Positions 33,834-37,177 of a stretch of 37,177 nucleotides of DNA are shown piece by piece; the stretch's first letter is position 1; each line of letters begins with the position of its first letter. The DNA lies in assembly GCA_934636825.1 (NCBI GenBank), contig CAKUBG010000026.1, forward strand, positions 1 to 37,177, read 5' to 3'. The stretch is from an uncultured bacterium. Lineage in GTDB: Bacteria; Vulcanimicrobiota; Xenobia; Xenobiales; Xenobiaceae. The notes under the pieces are model-generated. The model was not told where the DNA came from and ran no database searches. It saw nothing but the letters and a program-made list of their open reading frames with translations. A program made the translations under genes and the position numbers.

Positions 33834-34697
33834 GTGCTGAAAAAAGTACGCGTTTGGCTGGCCGTCATTGTGCTAGGCTGTATGTTGGGATTGTTTGCCA
33901 ATTTTGGCGCTGAAATTGGCAAATTATCTTTTTTAGCAAAATTACAACTAATACCGACTCTATTAAGTTTTAATCTTCTCTTAAGGTTTAATCTTTTTGT
34001 TCTGTTTTTCTGGTTGATATTGACTTGTTTATTTGGTCGTCTTTATTGTTCTATTATTTGTCCTTTGGGCATTATGCAAGACGTTTTTTCTCATTGGGGA
34101 GCAAAACTTCGTGGCCAGCCTAAATTCACTTTTCGTTATCCTTACTCTAAATGTCGCTATGTTTTTTTATTGCTTTATGTAATAGCCTTTATTTTTAACT
34201 TAGGATTTATTGTAAATTTACTTTCTCCATACGCTTCATTCGGCCGTTTAGCGACTAATTTAGCCAATCCTACAGCAGTTTGGCTTAATAATATGATCGC
34301 TCCTTGGTTGGCAACGACTGGCAGCTTCAGCATCAGTCAAGCTCAATATTTTGTTGTGGATTGGTTAAATTTTACTATTTCTGTTTTATGGGGAACAATT
34401 ATTGCAGCGACGGCATTTTTCTTCGGCCGTTTATATTGTAATAGTATTTGCCCTATAGGGACGGCTTTAGGTTTAATAAGTAGCCAAGCGCTTTACCGAA
34501 TAAAAATTGATCGAGATAAATGCATAAAATGTGGATTATGTGCTCGCAATTGTAAAGCTGAATGTATCGATGTAAAAAGTGGTAGTGTAGATAATAGCCG
34601 TTGCGTAAAATGCTTTAATTGTTTAGAAACTTGTCATAAGGAAGCAATTGGCTTCACTTGTAGATGTAGAATTAAGCAAAAACATTATCTGAAGTGA
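33834..34697 (+). CDS. NapH/NosR-like membrane iron-sulfur protein
   Basis: Membrane protein with 4-5 hydrophobic segments. Two GRLYC-x3-CPxG motifs (GRLYCSIICPLG and GRLYCNSICPIG) are the hallmark of the NapH/NosR/RdxA-like 4Fe-4S membrane family, where the cysteines sit in the membrane and help move electrons from quinol. They are followed by two [4Fe-4S] motifs, CIKCGLCARNCKAEC and CVKCFNCLETCHKEA. GTG is the start; AGAGGA lies just upstream. The next gene encodes a four-cluster ferredoxin, giving a NapH-NapG-like pair that would connect the quinone pool to a terminal reductase or an acceptor outside the membrane. No catalytic subunit is near. Confidence 0.85.
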   Translation: MLKKVRVWLAVIVLGCMLGLFANFGAEIGKLSFLAKLQLIPTLLSFNLLLRFNLFVLFFWLILTCLFGRLYCSIICPLGIMQDVFSHWGAKLRGQPKFTFRYPYSKCRYVFLLLYVIAFIFNLGFIVNLLSPYASFGRLATNLANPTAVWLNNMIAPWLATTGSFSISQAQYFVVDWLNFTISVLWGTIIAATAFFFGRLYCNSICPIGTALGLISSQALYRIKIDRDKCIKCGLCARNCKAECIDVKSGSVDNSRCVKCFNCLETCHKEAIGFTCRCRIKQKHYLK

Positions 34698-34716
34698 AAG
34701 AATAAGAGGGAGAATA

Positions 34717-35385
34717 ATGGAACGACGCACTTTTCTTTCTTGGTTGGGCTTTTTTTTACTATCGGGTTGCGGAATTGGCGGCAAATTGCTGGAGCTAACA
34801 AAATCGGCTCAAGCTGGGACAGAGCAACAAGGGCAAGAAGAAAAACTTCGCCTTGATCCAGAACGTGAAAATTATGTGCTGCCTGCTGGGGCCCAGGGGT
34901 ATGACAATTTTCACCACCATTGTATAGGTTGTATGCTCTGTGTGAGCAACTGTCCCAGCCGGGTTTTAAATGTAAAAGCTAGCCACAAAATTATCGATAA
35001 AAGTTATGGAGGGCTAAATTTTAGTCAACCGGCTATGTCTTTTGCGAAAGGGTATTGCCAGCCCAATTGTACAAAATGTTCGCAAGTATGTCCTACAGGA
35101 GCTATTTATCCTATTTCTGCAAAGCAAAAAGCTTCTATTCGCATAGGTCTAGCTACTTGGAATGGCATGAATTGCCAAAATAGCCAAGGACGCTTTTGTG
35201 GAGCGTGTGTTAATGCTTGCCCACATGGTGCTTTGAGCATAGATGAGAGTGATTCTGGCTCTAGACAGATTGTGGTAGATCCTAAATTATGCGTTGGCTG
35301 TGGAGCTTGCGAGCATGTGTGTCCGGCGCGTCCCTATCCAGCTATTGTAGTTAATGGCTTAGAAGATCATTGTCTTTGGTCGTAG
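34717..35385 (+). CDS. NapG/MauM-like ferredoxin with Tat-type and lipobox-like N-terminus
   Basis: The N-terminus has both an RR pair (ERRTFLSWL) like a twin-arginine signal and LSGC inside a hydrophobic stretch (FFLLSGCGIGG), which fits a lipoprotein box. Four cysteine clusters follow: CIGCMLCVSNCP, CQPNCTKCSQVCP, CQNSQGRFCGACVNACP and CVGCGACEHVCP. This matches the NapG/MauM type of periplasmic, folded ferredoxin exported by Tat. At 222 residues it is the usual size. It begins 19 bases after the NapH-like gene, so the two are cotranscribed. It ends 7 bases before the convergent HAD gene. Confidence 0.85.
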   Translation: MERRTFLSWLGFFLLSGCGIGGKLLELTKSAQAGTEQQGQEEKLRLDPERENYVLPAGAQGYDNFHHHCIGCMLCVSNCPSRVLNVKASHKIIDKSYGGLNFSQPAMSFAKGYCQPNCTKCSQVCPTGAIYPISAKQKASIRIGLATWNGMNCQNSQGRFCGACVNACPHGALSIDESDSGSRQIVVDPKLCVGCGACEHVCPARPYPAIVVNGLEDHCLWS

Positions 35386-35392
35386 CCTAAAT

Positions 35393-36079
35393 TCAACGTT
35401 CTTGCAAAAGTTGCTGGTAATGCTCCGGCAATTGTAAGAGGCTATCTAATTGCAAATCGGCAATAGCAAATTTTTTATTGTTGCGTAAGGCTTTTTCAGG
35501 GATTGCCACACAAGCCATACGCGCAGCTTTGGCAGCAATAACGCCATTAATGGAATCTTCAATAGCCAAGCAATCGATAGGCTCGACATTAAGCAATTTG
35601 GCAGTATTGATATACACTGCTGGGTGAGGCTTGCCATAGGGTTCTTTTTCGGCTGAACATGTTATTTCAAAGAAGCCTTGAAGCTTGAGAGCTTCCAAAA
35701 CGGCTTCAATAAGCATGCGCGAAGAAGATGAGGCTAAAGCTAAACGCAAATTTTGTTCTTCTTTTAAAAAGTGCAAAGCTTCCAGTACTCCTGGCAACCT
35801 AGTGCCTTTTTCTTTAACTAATTCAGCTACGCGTAATTGAATCTTTTCAGCTATTTCAGCACAACTTGGACTGTCCCACGGCTTCTGACTATGGCGATAA
35901 ACAACTAATTCATCTATGCGCACTCCCATAGTTTCCATGCAATCTTCTTCAGTAAGATTGAGACCGACGGTAGCAAAAATTTCGCGTTCGGCTTGGCGCC
36001 AAAAAGGTTCGGAGTCTAAAAGGACTCCATCCATATCAAAAATACAAGCTTTAAAAGGTTTATGGGAATTTATTGTCAT
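35393..36079 (-). CDS. HAD superfamily sugar phosphatase (HxpB/YniC-like)
   Basis: Nucleophile motif DMDGVLLDSEPFW near residue 15, a helical cap domain with the segment MGVRIDELVVYR, the second motif ALASSSS, then KPHPAVYINTAKLL and the metal motif AIEDSINGVIAAKAA. The layout and the cap segment closely resemble E. coli YniC/HxpB, which dephosphorylates 2-deoxyglucose 6-phosphate and hexitol phosphates. A beta-phosphoglucomutase role is less likely, but closely related enzymes differ only in a few residues. It is 228 residues long. No ribosome binding site is obvious. It is divergent from the EamA gene. Confidence 0.85.
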   Translation of the reverse strand: MTINSHKPFKACIFDMDGVLLDSEPFWRQAEREIFATVGLNLTEEDCMETMGVRIDELVVYRHSQKPWDSPSCAEIAEKIQLRVAELVKEKGTRLPGVLEALHFLKEEQNLRLALASSSSRMLIEAVLEALKLQGFFEITCSAEKEPYGKPHPAVYINTAKLLNVEPIDCLAIEDSINGVIAAKAARMACVAIPEKALRNNKKFAIADLQLDSLLQLPEHYQQLLQER

Positions 36080-36144
36080 AACGCGCCGCTTTTTCGTTAG
36101 GATAAACGTTTGTCCCCCTGGCCAATTGATTTTTCTATTTTAGC

Positions 36145-36172
36145 TTGCCTTTTTGTTAAGTTTGGCTATAAT
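36145..36172 (+). promoter_or_regulatory. Promoter of the EamA transporter gene
   Basis: TTGCCT (36145-36150), a 16-base spacer and a perfect TATAAT (36167-36172); the start codon is at 36214. The leader of about 35 bases has no clear ribosome binding site. Confidence 0.55.
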
Positions 36173-36213
36173 TGTGGCCGCTTCTTAATCTTGAATGATT
36201 TTATATTTTATTT

Positions 36214-37143
36214 ATGATTTCTGACACTAAGCAACATTGTATTGATAAACCAAAAATAAATAGTTTCTGGAACCAAAGAACCGCTGATTTAACTATGGTT
36301 TGTATAGCCATGGCTTGGGGAACTTCATATTTATTTATGAAGCTTGGTTTAGGGGTGCTTCCACCCTTTACTGTATTGGCCTTGCGCTTTTGTATCGCTT
36401 TTTTAATTGTAGCTTCAATATTTTTTAAGCAACTTAATCACACTTGGCGTACTATCGGAAACGGAGCTTTACTTGGAGTGCTCACTTACGGTATGTGTGC
36501 TTTGCTTATTTTGGGCTTAAAAACGACTACAGCTTCCAATGCTGGCTTTTTAACTAGTACTGCTGTAGTTATGGTGCCGATTTTCCACGCTTTTCTTGTG
36601 AGAAAATTGCCCGATATTTCAGTAATAGTTGGTACAATTCTGACAACTGTGGGAATTAGTTGCTTGACTTTGCAGCAATCATTAGTTTTTCATAGCGGAG
36701 ATATACTCTGTTTTGTTGGAGCTGTTATTTATGCTATTTATATTATTCTGACCGATAAGCTTAGCAAACAAGATGACGGTTTGCTTTTGGGAATTTGGCA
36801 AATTGGTTTTGCCGGACTCTATTCTTCTATAAGTGCTTTAATGTTTGAAACTCCGTCTTTACCTTCCAGTACTATTGGTTGGGTGGCCGTTTTAGGGTTG
36901 GCTGTATTAGGTAGCGCTTTTGCTTTTGTGGCTCAGCCAGTGGCTCAAAAATATACCACTCCGGAGCATACTGGAGTACTTTTCTCTTTGGAACCTGTAT
37001 TTGCGGCTCTATTTGCCTTTATTTTTTTGCATGAAACGATGTCTGGTCGAGGTTATTTGGGAGTTGTTTTAGTTATGGCTGGCGTCTTTACCGTCTCTTT
37101 GACAGCTAAGAGTCGGAAGCAGAAAAAATTAGCAGAGAATTGA
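36214..37143 (+). CDS. EamA family (DMT) transporter
   Basis: A ten-helix drug/metabolite transporter with two EamA repeats. The first half begins with MAWGTSYLFMKLGLGVLPPF, a typical EamA opening (helix 1 with a W-G-S/T-x-F motif, followed by P-P). The second half has GWVAVLGLAVLGSAFAFVAQ and the ending PVFAALFAFIFLHETMSG(R), which matches the EP-x-x-A-x-x-L-G-E signature. The 309-residue length is standard. Substrates of this family (amino acids, metabolites or drugs) cannot be predicted. The gene ends 34 bases before the window edge. Confidence 0.9.
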   Translation: MISDTKQHCIDKPKINSFWNQRTADLTMVCIAMAWGTSYLFMKLGLGVLPPFTVLALRFCIAFLIVASIFFKQLNHTWRTIGNGALLGVLTYGMCALLILGLKTTTASNAGFLTSTAVVMVPIFHAFLVRKLPDISVIVGTILTTVGISCLTLQQSLVFHSGDILCFVGAVIYAIYIILTDKLSKQDDGLLLGIWQIGFAGLYSSISALMFETPSLPSSTIGWVAVLGLAVLGSAFAFVAQPVAQKYTTPEHTGVLFSLEPVFAALFAFIFLHETMSGRGYLGVVLVMAGVFTVSLTAKSRKQKKLAEN

Positions 37144-37177
37144 TAAAAAAGCAATACAAAATAGGAAAGCGCTCTAG

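Noticed and set aside
1..37177. CRISPR array, tRNA or rRNA
   Set aside because: No regularly spaced direct repeats, cloverleaf-like segments or conserved rRNA stretches were seen on either strand.

Overview
The window reads as an ordinary chromosomal segment of a Gram-negative bacterium with one accessory patch. Outer-membrane lifestyle is suggested by a GmhB-type heptose bisphosphate phosphatase, M16 peptidases with signal peptides, a SPOR-domain protein and a set of minor (pseudo)pilins. Base composition is moderate, many starts are TTG or GTG, and genes are mostly on the + strand. I cannot place the species. The mix of a Ser/Thr kinase fused to TPRs, copper-amine-oxidase-N-like secreted protein, paired M16 peptidases and many prepilin-type proteins would fit an uncultured phylum (for example a Riflebacteria-like lineage), but that is only a guess.

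Layout. 1-196: possible right end of an IS200/IS605-type element with nested hairpins. 197-8770: tRNA nucleotidyltransferase/poly(A) polymerase, a 1288-residue kinase-TPR protein, a secreted SPOR protein and priA, with gmhB convergent and overlapping the priA stop. 9325-9664: gene-free. 9665-12651: cmk, plsC and der. 12652-12931: terminator and an unassigned, possibly structured leader. 12932-17119: a secreted stalk/anchor-like protein, def-fmt, a 2[4Fe-4S] ferredoxin and metF. 17219-20124: a pair of M16 peptidases, the first catalytic, the second lacking the zinc motif.

20135-25195 is the accessory patch. Two tandem paralogous thermolysin-like zinc peptidases on the - strand stand divergently from a protein with the R / S-T-T / E-x-E signature of an ADP-ribosyltransferase exoenzyme, followed 3 bases later by a 71-residue protein. 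None of the three large proteins has a Sec signal peptide, yet all three begin with a similar short Ser/Ile/Asn-rich stretch. This looks like a small set of effectors exported by a non-Sec route, with a candidate partner (immunity protein or chaperone). It is the most promising undescribed system in the window.

25243-30460: two divergent operons of type IV pilin-like proteins. The - strand pair is a pseudopilin and a small double-membrane-anchored protein; the + strand trio resembles GspI/PilV, GspJ/PilW and GspK/PilX and could form a pilus tip complex. A long interrupted palindrome sits in the shared promoter region.

30597-37143: oligoendopeptidase F with a promoter that predicts a leaderless mRNA, an ATP-grasp enzyme whose mRNA probably begins with a perfect hairpin, a NapH-like membrane iron-sulfur protein with a four-cluster ferredoxin partner, a HAD phosphatase and an EamA transporter. 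No rRNA, tRNA or CRISPR array was recognised.
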